Source of the DNA: JAXGXJ01 sp963816155
GTDB lineage: Bacteria; Actinomycetota; Thermoleophilia; RBG-16-64-13
Length of the DNA: 64,000 nt
Reading direction: 5' to 3'
NCBI GenBank assembly: GCA_963816155.1
Contig: CAWFJE010000002.1
Coordinates: 1 to 64,000 of the forward strand
Below, one piece after another: positions 9,674 through 18,724 of this stretch. The notes under the pieces were generated by a model, which saw only the letters and a list, made by a program, of their open reading frames with translations, did no database searches and was not told the origin of the DNA. Both the position numbers and the translations under genes were made by a program. The stretch's first letter is position 1, and the number at the start of each line of letters is the position of its first letter.

Positions 9674-10810
9674 GTGAAAAGACTGGTGATTCTGAGCGTT
9701 TGCCTTGTTCTAGCTCTGTCATTCGTGGCGGCCGGGTGTGGTGATGACGCGCCCACGGCGGACACACTGCCGGCGACCACCGCGGCTCCGACTGAGACTA
9801 CGGCACCGACCGAGACCACTGCGGCACCGACCGAGACCACTGCCGCTCCCACCGAGACCACCGCCGCCATGACCGTCGAGCCCATCGAGCTCTCGATGGT
9901 GAGCTTCATCCCCGACATGCCTCCGGGCGGCAACTGGGCTCGTGACTTCACCGACAAGATCGAGGAGTACTCGGGCGGCGCGATGACCGTCAAACTCAGC
10001 GGTCCCGAAGCCATTCCCGCGCCGGACCAGGTATCCGCCGTGCAGCGCGGCACCATCGACATCGCGAGCGTGCTCAGCCCGTTCGCCGATACCCTGGTTG
10101 CAGGTTCGAGTTGCTCCGGCCGCGCGGAATACAACCCGATGGAACTCAGGGCGTCTCAGACCTACTTCAAGTATCTCTCTGACGGATTCGCTGAGAACGG
10201 CATCCTGTACCTGGGTGCGTCCGTCTCCTCCGAGGCTCAGGTCCAGACCGTTCTCTATCTGGGCAAGGAGATCACCGGCCTGGAGGACATCAAAGGCATG
10301 AAGATCGCCTCCGTGGGTGGCTCCAACAAAGCCTTCATCGATTCCCTGGGCGCCACTACCATCCCGATCGACTTCACCGAGTACTTCACCGCCATGGAGC
10401 GCGGCACGGTCGACGGGTACAACGCCGGCATTCCCGCCATCCTTGACTTCGGGCTCACCCCCGTCACCAAGGCCATGCTGAACGAGCCCTTCAGCTCCTG
10501 CGGTGGGCTGATGCTGATGAACATGGAGAAGTGGAACAGCCTGACCCCTGCCCAGCAGGACGTCATCAACAAGGCCATCATCCAGACTGAGATCGACGGC
10601 GCCGCCATGTTCACCAAAACGGTGGAAGAGGTCGTCGCTACGATAACCGGCGAGGGTGTGAAGGAGATCAAGCTCTCCCCCGAGGATGCGAAGGCCTTCT
10701 ACATCGCGTACCGCGACAGCATGTGGGCGGAAGACATCGCCAGGTGGCCGGACATCGCTCCGCAACTCAAAGAGTGGCTGGTCAACCCCGACTTCCCGCG
10801 GGCCAACTAG
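9674..10810 (+). CDS. dctP: TRAP transporter solute-binding lipoprotein
   Basis: 378 residues from GTG 9,674. A lipoprotein signal ends in SFVAAGC, followed by a Thr/Glu/Ala-rich spacer (repeats of TETTAAP), then a DctP-type binding domain. It should capture an organic acid outside the membrane and deliver it to the DctQ/DctM permease encoded next. The Thr-rich linker directly after the lipobox recurs in two other lipoproteins of this window and is typical of Gram-positive actinobacterial lipoproteins. GTG 9,650 is an alternative start but would precede the signal peptide awkwardly. Substrate unknown; the downstream genes suggest a carboxylate or aromatic-derived acid. Confidence 0.85.
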   Translation: MKRLVILSVCLVLALSFVAAGCGDDAPTADTLPATTAAPTETTAPTETTAAPTETTAAPTETTAAMTVEPIELSMVSFIPDMPPGGNWARDFTDKIEEYSGGAMTVKLSGPEAIPAPDQVSAVQRGTIDIASVLSPFADTLVAGSSCSGRAEYNPMELRASQTYFKYLSDGFAENGILYLGASVSSEAQVQTVLYLGKEITGLEDIKGMKIASVGGSNKAFIDSLGATTIPIDFTEYFTAMERGTVDGYNAGIPAILDFGLTPVTKAMLNEPFSSCGGLMLMNMEKWNSLTPAQQDVINKAIIQTEIDGAAMFTKTVEEVVATITGEGVKEIKLSPEDAKAFYIAYRDSMWAEDIARWPDIAPQLKEWLVNPDFPRAN

Positions 10811-10826
10811 ACACCGAGCACAGAAC

Positions 10827-10864
10827 CGTCGGAGCCCGCGGACGCTCGTCCGCGGGCTCCGACG
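10827..10864 (+). terminator. 17-bp stem-loop between dctP and dctQ
   Basis: A perfect 17-base-pair inverted repeat with loop GCTC (10,844-10,847) starts 17 bases after the dctP stop. No T-run follows, so it may be a partial terminator or an mRNA-stabilising hairpin that keeps binding-protein levels above those of the membrane subunits. A similar hairpin lies between the second dctP and dctQ at 36,203-36,239. Confidence 0.7.
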
Positions 10865-10958
10865 AACATGACAGAGCCTAATGCCGGGCACGGAGCGACG
10901 CATCGACCACCCACTCCGTGCCCGACAAACATCCGCGAGTCATCGGAAAAGGGTTGAC

Positions 10959-11480
10959 ATGGAGTTTCTGCGCAGAACAGAAAGAGCCTTTGACAAGATG
11001 ATGGACGTCATGCTGCTCATATCGGGCATCATCGTCGTCCTCGACACGATTGCGGTAGTCCAGGATGTCATCATCCGCAAGGCGTTCGACTTCACCTGGG
11101 CCCCTCTCTACGAGATCCTCACCTACTCACTGGTGTGGATGACCTTTCTGGGCACCACCGCCATCTACCGCGACAACGGTCACGTGAAGCTGGACTCCTT
11201 CCTGCAGTTGCTTTCCCAGAGAAAGCAGACCCTGGTCAATTTGATCACCTCGTGCGCCGTTGTGGTGCTATGCCTGTTCCTACTGTTTCTCACGGCGCGA
11301 CTGAACGTCAACGACTTTCTGAACGACTTCCGGCTGGCCACCATCCTGAATCCTCCCAAGTGGCCGATCGAGATCATCATCCCCTTATCGTTCTTGATGC
11401 TGTCCATCCAAGCCGTCAGACACTCGGTGACTTACTTCAAGACCTACCGGTCTGGAGAGGTCACAGAGCCCGCCGAATAG
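10959..11480 (+). CDS. dctQ: TRAP transporter small membrane subunit
   Basis: 173 residues from ATG 10,959; GGAAAAGGG precedes it. Four hydrophobic segments and the family feature VWMTFLGTTAIYRDNGHVK (start of helix 2 to helix 3 loop) identify DctQ. It pairs with DctM encoded 12 bases downstream to form the sodium-driven permease that accepts substrate from the dctP product. The longer open frame back to 10,881 has no ribosome site. Confidence 0.85.
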   Translation: MEFLRRTERAFDKMMDVMLLISGIIVVLDTIAVVQDVIIRKAFDFTWAPLYEILTYSLVWMTFLGTTAIYRDNGHVKLDSFLQLLSQRKQTLVNLITSCAVVVLCLFLLFLTARLNVNDFLNDFRLATILNPPKWPIEIIIPLSFLMLSIQAVRHSVTYFKTYRSGEVTEPAE

Positions 11481-11492
11481 AGAGGATCACCA

Positions 11493-12809
11493 TTGGAATG
11501 GTTCGAGGCCCTCATTCTCATGTTCGGCTGCCTCATCGGCATCATGGTGACGGGCATGCCGATCTCTTTCGCCTTCATGTTCACCTGCATCATGGGGGCC
11601 GCGGTGTTCTGGGGCGGCTGGAGCGGGCTGGATCAGCTGGCCATGAGCTTCTACAGTTCCGTGGCCAACTATGTCTTTCTGCCCATCCCCCTGTTCGTCC
11701 TCATGGGCGACGTCATCTTCGCGTCGGGGGTCGGTACCCAGATCGTGGGCGCGGTGGACAAACTCATGGGCAGATTGCCGGGCCGGCTTAGCCTCCTCGC
11801 CATCGGCTCGGGCGTGCTCCTCGGCACCATGATCGGCATCAGCGGCGGGTCGATCGGTATCCTCGGACGGACCCTTGCTCCCGAGATGGTAGGTCGAGGC
11901 TACAAGCCCCCGATGATCTATGGGCCCATCGTCTCCAGCGGCACCCTTGCCGTCCTCATACCCCCGAGCGCCATGGCGGTGTTCATCGGCGCCATCGGCA
12001 GTGTGTCGGTCGGCAGTCTGCTCATGGCCATCCTGGTTCCCGGCCTTTTGTTGGCGGCTATGTTCTGCGCCTACATCATCATCCGCTGCAAGCTGGACCC
12101 CTCGCTGGCCCCCACCTATGAGGTCGCCAAGGTCTCTCTGGGTGAGAAGTTCCGTTCGTTCGTGTACTACATCGTGCCCATCATCATCGTCATCCTCGCC
12201 GTCATCGGCAGCGTGTTCGCGGGTGTCGCCACCCCCAGCGAAGCCGCCGCCCTCGGCGTCGTCGCGTGCCTCCTGCTGGCCGCCCTCTATAGGAAGTTGA
12301 CCTGGAAGACGGTCTTCACATCCGGCATGAACACGGTGCGGGTCTCCGTGATGGTGTTCTTCATCGTCGTCGGCTCCATCAGCTTCAGCCGCATCCTGGC
12401 CACGACCGGTGCCATCACGGAGTTGATCCAACTGGCTACCACGGCCGACATCTCCCCCATCATGGTCATTATCTTCACGCAGGTCGTCTTGTTCTTCCTG
12501 GGCATGTTCATGGATCCTGCCAGCATTGTGATGATCACCGCCCCCATCTTCTTCCCCTTGGCCAAGGAACTGGGCTATGATCCGCTCTGGTTCGCCGTGC
12601 TTTCGTTGCTCAACATCCAGTTGGGGCTGATCTCACCGCCGTTCGGGCTGGACGTATACACCATGAAAGCCGTTGCACCAAAGGATGTGAGTCTGGGGAC
12701 GGTGTTCCGATCATCGATCCCCTACATGCTGATAGGCTTCCTCCTCATGGTCCTCATCTTCATATTCCCCGATATCGCCACCTGGCTTCCAGGCCTGTCC
12801 GGCGATTGA
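11493..12809 (+). CDS. dctM: TRAP transporter large membrane subunit
   Basis: 438 residues starting at TTG 11,493 (MEWFEALILMF) shortly after AGAGGA. Multiple membrane helices and the conserved DctM segments GISGGSIGILGRTLAPEM, PPSAMAVFIG and GMFMDPASIVMIT match the transporter subunit of TRAP systems. It carries the transport path and works with DctQ and DctP from the same operon. Followed 42 bases later by the AOR gene, so uptake and oxidation of one substrate are probably co-transcribed. Confidence 0.88.
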   Translation: MEWFEALILMFGCLIGIMVTGMPISFAFMFTCIMGAAVFWGGWSGLDQLAMSFYSSVANYVFLPIPLFVLMGDVIFASGVGTQIVGAVDKLMGRLPGRLSLLAIGSGVLLGTMIGISGGSIGILGRTLAPEMVGRGYKPPMIYGPIVSSGTLAVLIPPSAMAVFIGAIGSVSVGSLLMAILVPGLLLAAMFCAYIIIRCKLDPSLAPTYEVAKVSLGEKFRSFVYYIVPIIIVILAVIGSVFAGVATPSEAAALGVVACLLLAALYRKLTWKTVFTSGMNTVRVSVMVFFIVVGSISFSRILATTGAITELIQLATTADISPIMVIIFTQVVLFFLGMFMDPASIVMITAPIFFPLAKELGYDPLWFAVLSLLNIQLGLISPPFGLDVYTMKAVAPKDVSLGTVFRSSIPYMLIGFLLMVLIFIFPDIATWLPGLSGD

Positions 12810-12851
12810 CGATGGGAGAATCAAGCATAGGTTCTAGTTAGGAGGAACGAG

Positions 12852-14720
12852 TTGGGTTTTGGAGCGATGGGAAAGGTCCTCTGGGTGGATCTGTCCACGA
12901 AGGAGATACGAGAAGAGCCTCTCGATGAGCTGACGGCCCGTCAGTATCTGGGGGGCTACGGTCTGGGCGCGCGCATCCTGTTCGACCGGCAGAAGCCGGG
13001 TGTCGATCCCCTGGGCCCCGAGGCCACACTCGGCTTCGTCACTGGCCTGCTGACCGGCACCGACGGGGTGGGAGGTTCGAGATACGTGGTGGTGGGCAAG
13101 TCACCGCTGACAGGAGGCTGGGGAGACGCCAACTCAGGCGGTGACTTCGGCCCCTACCTCAAGTTCTCCGGCTACGACGCGGTGTTCGTCACCGGTGTCT
13201 CGGAGACCCCGGTCTATCTGCACATCAATAACGGCAAGGCCGAACTGAGAGATGCCGCCCCCGTGTGGGGGAAGGACACCTTCGAGACCCAAGACATCCT
13301 CAGGGAGGAGCACGGCAAAGACCTCCAGGTGGCCTGCATCGGTCCCGCGGGCGAGAAGGTGTCTCTCATCGCCTGCGTGATGAACAACAAGGGCCGCGCC
13401 GCCGGACGCTCCGGCCTGGGCGCCGTCATGGGCTCCAAGAGGCTCAAGGCAATAGCCGTCCAAGGTAACCTGGAAGTACCGACGGCGTCGTCGGCCGAAG
13501 ACCTGCGCCAGATGAGGAAGCGGCACGTGGCCGCCCTCGCTGGGCACAAGGATCAACTGCACGCCATGGGCACGCCGGGTATCTACGACATCTGCTGCAA
13601 GATCGACGATGCCCCGACCAAGAACTGGGCCGGCGTCGCCTCGATCGACTCGCCCAACTACGAAGACTGTCGGGGCGCCAACGTAATCGCCATGCAGAAG
13701 CGCCGCTACGGTTGCTGGCGCTGCGCCATCGCCTGCGGCGGGATCATGAAGGAAGGCACGGGAGAGTTCGCGTTCGCGGACGGATCGCACAAGCCTGAGT
13801 ACGAGACCATGGCCATGTTCGGCAGCAACTGCTGCAACGACGACCTCGACTCTCTCGTCCTGGCCAGCGACATCTGCAACCGCCAGGGCGTGGACACCAT
13901 CTCGGCCGGAGCCGCCGTAGCCTTCACCATCGAGTGTTTCGAGAACGGTCTCATCACGGCGGAAGACACGGACGGCCTCGCGATGCATTGGGGCGACGCC
14001 AAGGCCATCATCGCCATGACCGAGAAGTTGGTGAGGCGCGAGGGCTTCGGAGACATCATCGCCGACGGCGTGAAGATCGCCGCGGAGAGGATCGGCAGGG
14101 GTTCCGAGAAGTACGCCATGCACGTGGGAGGACAGGAGATCGCCGCCCACGATCCCAGAGGTGGCTGGGGCTTCGCCATCGGCTACGGCGCCGACCCCAC
14201 CCCCGGGCGACACAACCAGAGCGGCGGCAACCATCCGCCGGGACTCGACATCCCCAAGGTGGGACGCAGCCAACTCGCCGGTCGCGGGCTCTATCACAAG
14301 ATCAGCACCAACTATTTTCATGCGGCGAGCGGCCTTGGGCTGTGCCAGTTCGTCATCGGCTCCTATCCGCACGCCGACCAGTTGGTGGAGGCGCTCAAGA
14401 TGATCACCGGCTGGGAGGACATCACCAGCGAGGAACTGGTGGAGACCGGCGAGCGGATCACCAATGTGCGTCAGGCCTTCAACATGCGCGAGGGCGTTAC
14501 CGGTCCCTTCAAGTACCCCGACAGGATGCGCGGCGTGCCGCCCAAGACGGTCGGCCCCAGAGCCGGTACGACCTTCACCCACGAAGAGGTCTACAACGAG
14601 TACCTCGAACTCATGGACTGGGACACCGAGACCGCCAAGCCCAGCAAAGCCAAGCTCCTGCAACTCGGCCTTGACGACATCGCTGAGGTGCTCTGGCCCC
14701 ACGAGGCTGCTGAACAATGA
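12852..14720 (+). CDS. aldehyde:ferredoxin oxidoreductase family (tungsten/molybdenum) enzyme
   Basis: 622 residues from TTG 12,852, supported by AGGAGG seven bases upstream. The N-terminus (GKVLWVDLSTKEI, GGYGLGARIL) is classic AOR family. The [4Fe-4S] ligands are Cys288, Cys291 and Cys295 (CWRCAIAC) with the distal Cys498 in GLGLCQF. The enzyme would oxidise an aldehyde, or perform a low-potential two-electron reaction, with ferredoxin as partner, using a bis-pterin W or Mo cofactor in the cytoplasm. It lies between a TRAP transporter and an SDR, cupins and SnoaL-like proteins. Class II benzoyl-CoA reductase BamB belongs to the same family, but no Bam partners are seen. Confidence 0.88.
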   Translation: MGFGAMGKVLWVDLSTKEIREEPLDELTARQYLGGYGLGARILFDRQKPGVDPLGPEATLGFVTGLLTGTDGVGGSRYVVVGKSPLTGGWGDANSGGDFGPYLKFSGYDAVFVTGVSETPVYLHINNGKAELRDAAPVWGKDTFETQDILREEHGKDLQVACIGPAGEKVSLIACVMNNKGRAAGRSGLGAVMGSKRLKAIAVQGNLEVPTASSAEDLRQMRKRHVAALAGHKDQLHAMGTPGIYDICCKIDDAPTKNWAGVASIDSPNYEDCRGANVIAMQKRRYGCWRCAIACGGIMKEGTGEFAFADGSHKPEYETMAMFGSNCCNDDLDSLVLASDICNRQGVDTISAGAAVAFTIECFENGLITAEDTDGLAMHWGDAKAIIAMTEKLVRREGFGDIIADGVKIAAERIGRGSEKYAMHVGGQEIAAHDPRGGWGFAIGYGADPTPGRHNQSGGNHPPGLDIPKVGRSQLAGRGLYHKISTNYFHAASGLGLCQFVIGSYPHADQLVEALKMITGWEDITSEELVETGERITNVRQAFNMREGVTGPFKYPDRMRGVPPKTVGPRAGTTFTHEEVYNEYLELMDWDTETAKPSKAKLLQLGLDDIAEVLWPHEAAEQ

Positions 14721-14789
14721 TGCTTCGCCGCATGGATGCGCCGGCCGGGCTGGGCACTCACAGGAAACACACAGACTAGGAAGGTATCC

Positions 14790-15587
14790 ATGGATCTGGG
14801 CTTTCAGGCAAAGACGGCATTGGTCACGGGCGCCGGCAGCCAGGTGGGCTTCGGAAAAGAGATCGCGCTGCTCCTGGCCGCGGAGGGCATCGATGCGGTG
14901 GCCGTCACCGACGTCGATCTGGCAGGCACTGAACAGACGGCAGCTGCTGTACGCGAACTGGGCTGCCGCTGTGCCGCCTTCCAGGCCGACATCACCGACA
15001 ACGCCGCCGTGAAAGCCATGGTCGGTAAGGTGCTGGACGAGTTCGGCCGCATCGACATACTCTGCAACGTCGCCGGGGCCATCCTGCACAAGGACCGTGT
15101 CCCCCTCGACGAGCAAGACCCCGCGGTGTGGGACAGGCAGTTCAAGCTCAACGTAAGCGGTACCATGAACGTCAGTCAGGCGGTCCTCCCCGCGATGCGC
15201 GCGCAGAACTACGGAGTGATCGTCAACATCGGTTCGGGCAGCACGCGCCAATACGCCATGGGTGTGGGCACGTACGCCATGTCCAAGTACGCCCTGGACC
15301 TCTTCACCAAACAACTGGCCTACGTCGAGGGCCCCAGCGGCATCCGCGTCAACTGCGTCGCCCCCGGCCCGGCAGCGACGAACTTCGGCGCCATCCTGCA
15401 CGAAGGCGAACCCGAACTTTCCCCCGAGGCGGCCGAGGCCAGACGGGCCGCCTTCCTCGGTGCGTTCCCCCTGGGACGGATCGGCACAGCCAGAGACATC
15501 GCCAACGCCACCCTGATCCTCGCCTCAGATATCACCAGTTACGCCACCGGACAGGTGTTCCATGTGTCCGGCGGCTCGGTCATGTAG
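14790..15587 (+). CDS. short-chain dehydrogenase/reductase
   Basis: 265 residues from ATG 14,790 (AGGAAGG six bases upstream). Classical SDR with TGAGSQVGFG cofactor motif, a catalytic Ser in GSGSTRQ, and Tyr/Lys in YAMSKYAL; C-terminus GQVFHVSGGSVM. CNVAG replaces the usual NNAG motif. It follows the AOR gene by 69 bases and precedes the first cupin by 13. It probably interconverts an alcohol/ketone of the substrate that the AOR acts on. Confidence 0.85.
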   Translation: MDLGFQAKTALVTGAGSQVGFGKEIALLLAAEGIDAVAVTDVDLAGTEQTAAAVRELGCRCAAFQADITDNAAVKAMVGKVLDEFGRIDILCNVAGAILHKDRVPLDEQDPAVWDRQFKLNVSGTMNVSQAVLPAMRAQNYGVIVNIGSGSTRQYAMGVGTYAMSKYALDLFTKQLAYVEGPSGIRVNCVAPGPAATNFGAILHEGEPELSPEAAEARRAAFLGAFPLGRIGTARDIANATLILASDITSYATGQVFHVSGGSVM

Positions 15588-15600
15588 GAAGGAGGTCGAC

Positions 15601-16089
15601 GTGAGCGGTCAGTACGACAAGTACATCCATCACCCGCCGCATCTGCGGCTGACCATGAAGGCAGATGGCAGCCCGGTCTTCGACGGTCTCATGATCGGAC
15701 ATCAGCAGCTCGGGTATCCGTTCATGATGGGACATCAGTTCGTCCTCAAGCCCTTCAAGGGCGACAACCCCTGCCACACGCACAACTTCCACGAGATACT
15801 GGCTTGGTACGGCGGAAACCCCAACGATCCGGATGACTTCGGCGGTGAGGTGGTCCTCCACATGGGCGCGGAGATGGAGAAGCACGTCTTCACCCGCCCC
15901 ACCATGGTCTATCTGCCCCCGGGCATCCCCCATTGTCCGCTGGAGATCACCCGTGTCGACAGTCCCATCATCCAGATCGAGATCATGCTGGCCGGCGCCG
16001 AAGGCACCAGGGAGCCCTATTTCGAAGCCGACATGGACTTCGACTCCCACAAGGTCATGAACTTCGAGACCATCCCGTACAAGGAATAG
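15601..16089 (+). CDS. cupin-like protein, YDKY family
   Basis: 162 residues from GTG 15,601, with GGAAGGAGG directly upstream. Begins SGQYDKYIHHPPH. The metal-binding region CHTHNFHEILAWYGG and the second His (PPGIPHCPLEI) fit a single cupin domain. It shares the YDKY start and the spacing of its motifs with the proteins at 7,573 and 16,098. Function unknown; possibly a metal-dependent isomerase, hydratase or ligand-binding protein of the AOR pathway. Confidence 0.75.
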   Translation: MSGQYDKYIHHPPHLRLTMKADGSPVFDGLMIGHQQLGYPFMMGHQFVLKPFKGDNPCHTHNFHEILAWYGGNPNDPDDFGGEVVLHMGAEMEKHVFTRPTMVYLPPGIPHCPLEITRVDSPIIQIEIMLAGAEGTREPYFEADMDFDSHKVMNFETIPYKE

Positions 16090-16097
16090 TGACGGCG

Positions 16098-17123
16098 ATG
16101 GGTACCTACGACAAATACATATGCACCACGCTTCAGAAGCGTCACCTGCTCCCGGGGCCGACCCCGGAGCAGCGCGACCAGCTCGCTGCCGAGGGTAAAC
16201 GCATCAGCATGGAGCACATGCACTGGATCGACGAAGAGGTCATCCCCGGCGCTTACTACGGTGAGACCACGTGGATATGGCCCCCCACGTTCCCCAACCA
16301 GGTGACTTGGGAAGATCTGGCCAAGGTGGGGTTCGCCACCCCGGGCATGTTCCCGCACGTCCACGGCTTTCCGGAACTGCTGTCCTGGTGGGGCACCAAC
16401 CCCGACGACTTCGGAGACACCGACCCCATGGGCATGCAGATGGACGACGAGATCATCCCGCTGCAGTCGAGCTGGGTGGCGTACATACCGGCCAACCTGC
16501 CGCACATGCCCGTGTTCCGCACCGGCGTGCGCAGTCAGATCTACACGCGCCCCACGCTGCATTGGGTGTCGGGTCCGGGAGGCGTGTACACCAGAGAGAA
16601 GGACGACGAGACTAAGAAGGCCGAGGCCGAAGAGAAGGCTCCCCCTGTAGCCAGGGAAGTCGACCCCGCCGAATCAAAGTACGCGAAGTACATGGTCTTC
16701 GGGACGCCGGCGGACATCGTGAGGCCGGAGTTCATGCGCCCCCTCGACCCCGAATACACCCGCCCCATGGCCTATATCGACCAGACGGTCATCCCGGACG
16801 CCGAGTTCGGGTGCGACACAAGATGGTTCCTGCCTGGCGACAAGTCCAAGGACGGCCAAGTAATCATGGATGCGCATACACTCCCCCACGGCACGTCCAT
16901 CGCCTGCGTGGCCATGAACTACGACGACATCACCGACCTCTCCGCCGAGGTCGAACTCTGGATCGGCGGCGAGAAGCACCTCATCAGCGAGAGCTTCTGG
17001 GCCTACATACCGCCGAACGTGGCCCAGGGTCCCATGGTGATCCGCAATGTCACAAAGCAGATGTTCTTCATGATGTCGTGGCCCATGGGCCTCGGTATCG
17101 AGAGGTATCCGGGCGGAAGATAG
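16098..17123 (+). CDS. two-domain cupin-like protein, YDKY family
   Basis: 341 residues from ATG 16,098, nine bases after the previous stop. The N-terminal half starts GTYDKYICTTL and has a metal region FPHVHGFPELLSWWG with a later ANLPHMP. A charged linker rich in Lys/Glu (EKDDETKKAEAEEK) precedes a second domain that begins SKYAKYMVF. In the second domain the HxH pair is reduced (MDAHTLPHG) and the final His is missing (IPPNVAQGP), so it may be structural. This looks like a fusion of two copies of the YDKY cupin found alone next door. Confidence 0.75.
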   Translation: MGTYDKYICTTLQKRHLLPGPTPEQRDQLAAEGKRISMEHMHWIDEEVIPGAYYGETTWIWPPTFPNQVTWEDLAKVGFATPGMFPHVHGFPELLSWWGTNPDDFGDTDPMGMQMDDEIIPLQSSWVAYIPANLPHMPVFRTGVRSQIYTRPTLHWVSGPGGVYTREKDDETKKAEAEEKAPPVAREVDPAESKYAKYMVFGTPADIVRPEFMRPLDPEYTRPMAYIDQTVIPDAEFGCDTRWFLPGDKSKDGQVIMDAHTLPHGTSIACVAMNYDDITDLSAEVELWIGGEKHLISESFWAYIPPNVAQGPMVIRNVTKQMFFMMSWPMGLGIERYPGGR

Positions 17124-17206
17124 GCGGCGACCGGTCTCCCGGTCGCGGTGCCGCGGCCGAGAGACCTGCGCGCGATTCGGACAGACACTCGAGGGGGGCA
17201 GGTGTG

Positions 17207-17857
17207 ATGGTCAAGACCTTGGAAGAGCTTGAAGCCGAGATCGAGAGTCTGAAGTCGCAGGTGGCCGAGGCGGCCTCTGCCAAGGACTACCTCGAGATCT
17301 GGAAGCTGCAGTCGCTCTATTCGCACCTGTACTACATGGGCAGGAGGGCGGAGGTCCCCGCTCTCTTCGCCCAGAAGACGCCCGGCGTCAGCCTGGAGAT
17401 GGAGGACAGCGGCGTCTACGAAGGGCTGGAGAGTGTCACGCGTTTCTGGAACACCATCTTCGACGACAAGAAGATCGCCGCTGGGCACCTGGCCATCCAC
17501 ATGACGGTGAACCCGCTGATCGAGATCAACGGCGACCGCTCGAAGGCCAAAGGCGTGTGGCACTCCCACGGCTATTGCTCCCTCCCCGTGGAGGGGGCGC
17601 TCAAGCAGTTCCTCTGCCTGGGTAAGTACGACATGGAGTACGTCAAAGAGGACGGGCGGTGGAAGATACTGAAGTTCGCCTATCGTCAGGCCTTCATGTG
17701 TTCGTACGAAGAGGGCTGGGTCAAGGAGCCGGTGGCAGCAAGCATCGCAGGGTCTCCCCAGAACATCCCGGACAAGCCGCCCACCCACTACATGCCCTAC
17801 AGCCGCTACCGCATCAACGTGTTCGAGCCGCCGCCGCCCGAGCCATACGCGGACTGA
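17207..17857 (+). CDS. SnoaL-like (NTF2-fold) protein with N-terminal coiled coil
   Basis: 216 residues from ATG 17,207 (GTG 17,204 is equally possible; GGGGGG precedes). Residues 1-25 form a short coiled coil (LEELEAEIESLKSQV). The core WKLQSLYSHLYYMGRRAEVPALF and the strand GRWKILKFAYRQ are typical of SnoaL-like polyketide-cyclase/dehydratase folds, which bind small cyclic or polyketide ligands. A Pro-rich tail ends in EPPPPEPYAD. A paralogue follows 69 bases later, suggesting a heterodimer. Confidence 0.7.
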   Translation: MVKTLEELEAEIESLKSQVAEAASAKDYLEIWKLQSLYSHLYYMGRRAEVPALFAQKTPGVSLEMEDSGVYEGLESVTRFWNTIFDDKKIAAGHLAIHMTVNPLIEINGDRSKAKGVWHSHGYCSLPVEGALKQFLCLGKYDMEYVKEDGRWKILKFAYRQAFMCSYEEGWVKEPVAASIAGSPQNIPDKPPTHYMPYSRYRINVFEPPPPEPYAD

Positions 17858-17926
17858 CGCCCCCGGCAATCTCCGCGAGGCAGCGCCGGACAGTGACCCG
17901 ATAAGCAGCGGACAAAGGAGTCGAGC

Positions 17927-18640
17927 GTGAGCGATGATCTGCTGAAGCGAGTAGAGGACCTGGAGAACAGGCTGGGAATGCTCGAGGACGTGCACGCCGT
18001 CCGTCGTCTACATCATCTCTACGGCTACTTCATCGACAAGTGCATGTACGACGAGGCCATCGCCTGCTATGACGAAGAGTGTGAGATCCAGTTCTTCGGC
18101 GGCATCTTCCGCGGCCTCGCCGGAGCCCGCCGCATGTACTGCGACGGGTTCCGCAACCGCTTCACCGACGGCAAGAACGGTCCTGTGTTCGGCTTCATCC
18201 TCGATCATCCGCAGATGCAGGACGTCGTCGATGTGGGCCCCGACCGGCAGACGGCTTCTGCGAGATTCCGCTGCATGATGCAGTCGGGCAATCACTACGA
18301 GAGGAACCCCAATCCCACCGCCGTGGCCCGGCAGTGGTGGGAAGGCGCGCTCTACGAGAACGACTACATCAAGCGCGGCGGGGTGTGGAAGATCAAGAGG
18401 CTCGACTACCGGCCGGTGTGGATCTGTACCTTCGAGAACGGGTGGGCCTTCACCCCACCCGACTTCGTGCCCCTCCTTAAGACCACCTACCCCGATGATC
18501 CCCTCGGGCCCGACGAACTCATCGACCAACCGCCGCTACGGTGGCCCGAGCACGAGGTGCTTCCCTTCCACTGCGTACATCCGGTGACAGGCGAGCCCAT
18601 CATCACCCCGCCCCCCGGGCTTGCTCCCGCCAAGGGATAG
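17927..18640 (+). CDS. SnoaL-like (NTF2-fold) protein
   Basis: 237 residues from GTG 17,927 with AAAGGAG seven bases before. The N-terminus (LLKRVEDLENRLGMLED) is a coiled coil as in the preceding gene, then VRRLHHLYGYFIDKCMYDEAIACY gives the NTF2-like start helix. A long C-terminal tail is rich in Pro. Probably the partner of the preceding SnoaL-like protein and the last gene of the AOR operon. No catalytic assignment is possible. Confidence 0.7.
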   Translation: MSDDLLKRVEDLENRLGMLEDVHAVRRLHHLYGYFIDKCMYDEAIACYDEECEIQFFGGIFRGLAGARRMYCDGFRNRFTDGKNGPVFGFILDHPQMQDVVDVGPDRQTASARFRCMMQSGNHYERNPNPTAVARQWWEGALYENDYIKRGGVWKIKRLDYRPVWICTFENGWAFTPPDFVPLLKTTYPDDPLGPDELIDQPPLRWPEHEVLPFHCVHPVTGEPIITPPPGLAPAKG

Positions 18641-18724
18641 GGGAAAGCGAACATGTCGCGAGCCGACGCCGCCATATACGTCACCACTGATTCGACGATG
18701 ACCGGGGCCGAGTAGGCGATTCTC

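Noticed and set aside
13134..15401. 755-codon antisense frame opposite the AOR gene
   Set aside because: High-GC shadow frame; the plus strand carries clear AOR and SDR motifs with ribosome sites.
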